A model generated the notes under the pieces. It saw only the letters and a list, made by a program, of their open reading frames with translations, was not told the origin of the DNA and made no database searches. Source: Pseudonocardia sp. (GTDB lineage Bacteria; Actinomycetota; Actinomycetes; Mycobacteriales; Pseudonocardiaceae). From it: a stretch of 43,142 nucleotides of DNA. Each line of letters opens with the position of its first letter. The first letter of the stretch is position 1. Below are positions 42,935 to 43,142 of the stretch, piece after piece. A program made the translations under genes and the position numbers. The DNA is taken from positions 1 through 43,142 of the forward strand of contig NZ_JAODNI010000188.1 in assembly GCF_025465255.1 (NCBI RefSeq), given 5' to 3'.

Positions 42935-43142
42935 CCCCCGGGCCGACGACGACGGAGGTCGACACCCCGCACGGCCCCGCCCGGGTCCACGTACACCGCA
43001 CGGACGGCGATCCCGATGCGGTCCTGCTGCTCGGCCACGGGGCCGGCGGCGGCGTCGAGGCCCCGGACCTGAAGGCCGCCGCGGCGGCCGCGCTCGCCGC
43101 CGGGCTGCACGTCGCGCTCGTCGAGCAGCCCTACCGGGTCGC
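42931..43142 (+). CDS. Alpha/beta hydrolase, N-terminal part (truncated by window)
   Basis: The first 70 codons run off the right edge. The N-terminus (VDTPHGPARVHVHRTDG) leads into a strand and the oxyanion-like loop AVLLLGHGAGGGVEAPDL, then LHVALVEQPYRVA, the pattern of KANL3/Tex30-type alpha/beta hydrolases. The nucleophile and His lie outside the window. The ATG overlaps the SRAP stop (ATGA), so the two genes are translationally coupled. The substrate is unknown. Confidence 0.85.
   Translation, partial: MTPGPTTTEVDTPHGPARVHVHRTDGDPDAVLLLGHGAGGGVEAPDLKAAAAAALAAGLHVALVEQPYRV

Overview
This is a very GC-rich actinobacterial chromosome segment, most like Pseudonocardia or a close relative in the Pseudonocardiaceae. 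The evidence is the actinobacterial gene order tmk-mtrA-mtrB-lpqB-comF-hpf-secA, a secA-adjacent Rv3235-type gene, mycobacterial-type SahH, AroA and WS/DGAT proteins, DUF1707, DUF6912 and MT0933-type small proteins, frequent GTG starts, and many likely leaderless transcripts (a TAnnnT box 6-8 nt before the start codon). The genus is an inference from protein flavour, not from a marker gene. I saw no rRNA, tRNA or CRISPR array.

Region 1 (1-18584) is mostly core genome. It opens with the N-terminus of an exported protein, then a sigma-A-like promoter, an S-adenosylhomocysteine (SAH) riboswitch, a 30-codon leader ORF and sahH with a strong terminator. A Nudix hydrolase, thymidylate kinase, the MtrAB two-component system with lipoprotein LpqB, a ComF-type phosphoribosyltransferase, the ribosome hibernation factor and SecA follow. 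Next come an Rv3235-family gene, a MarR regulator with a HAD protein, an MT0933-type small protein, an FMN-dependent hydroxyacid dehydrogenase, a SpoU-type RNA methyltransferase divergent from a WS/DGAT-like acyltransferase, and a DUF6912 gene.

Region 2 (18831-38165) is a large acyl-CoA catabolic locus in two halves. The first half (18831-30982) has two crotonases on the minus strand. On the plus strand it has an acyl-CoA dehydrogenase (ACAD), a cyclase-family hydrolase, a TetR regulator, an APH-type kinase fused to a DUF6285-like domain, two acyl-CoA ligases, an SMP-30 lactonase-like protein, a crotonase and a second APH-type kinase. The second half (32575-38165) has a divergent TetR, two adjacent ACADs, two crotonases and an SDR. 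The mix of ligase, kinase, ACAD, SDR and lactonase resembles the logic of the Pseudomonas levulinate (lva) pathway and of ACAD10/11: a hydroxyacyl-CoA is phosphorylated and the phosphate is then eliminated. The real substrate is unknown. A 16-bp palindrome related to CTTAACGATCGTTCAG occurs at three promoters of the two halves and suggests one TetR regulon.

Between the halves (30983-32574) lies a foreign-looking block: a frameshifted IS256-type transposase remnant and a DUF559 nuclease-fold gene bracketed by 36-bp inverted repeats. The same repeat pair occurs without a gene at 18620-18719, as a potential long hairpin. This gene-bearing and gene-less pair is the most unusual structure in the window.

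Region 3 (38185-43142) is housekeeping again: a DUF1707 membrane protein, an LppX/LprG-like lipoprotein, RsgA, AroA, an SRAP (HMCES/YedK) DNA-protein crosslink protein, and the start of an alpha/beta hydrolase that runs off the right edge.
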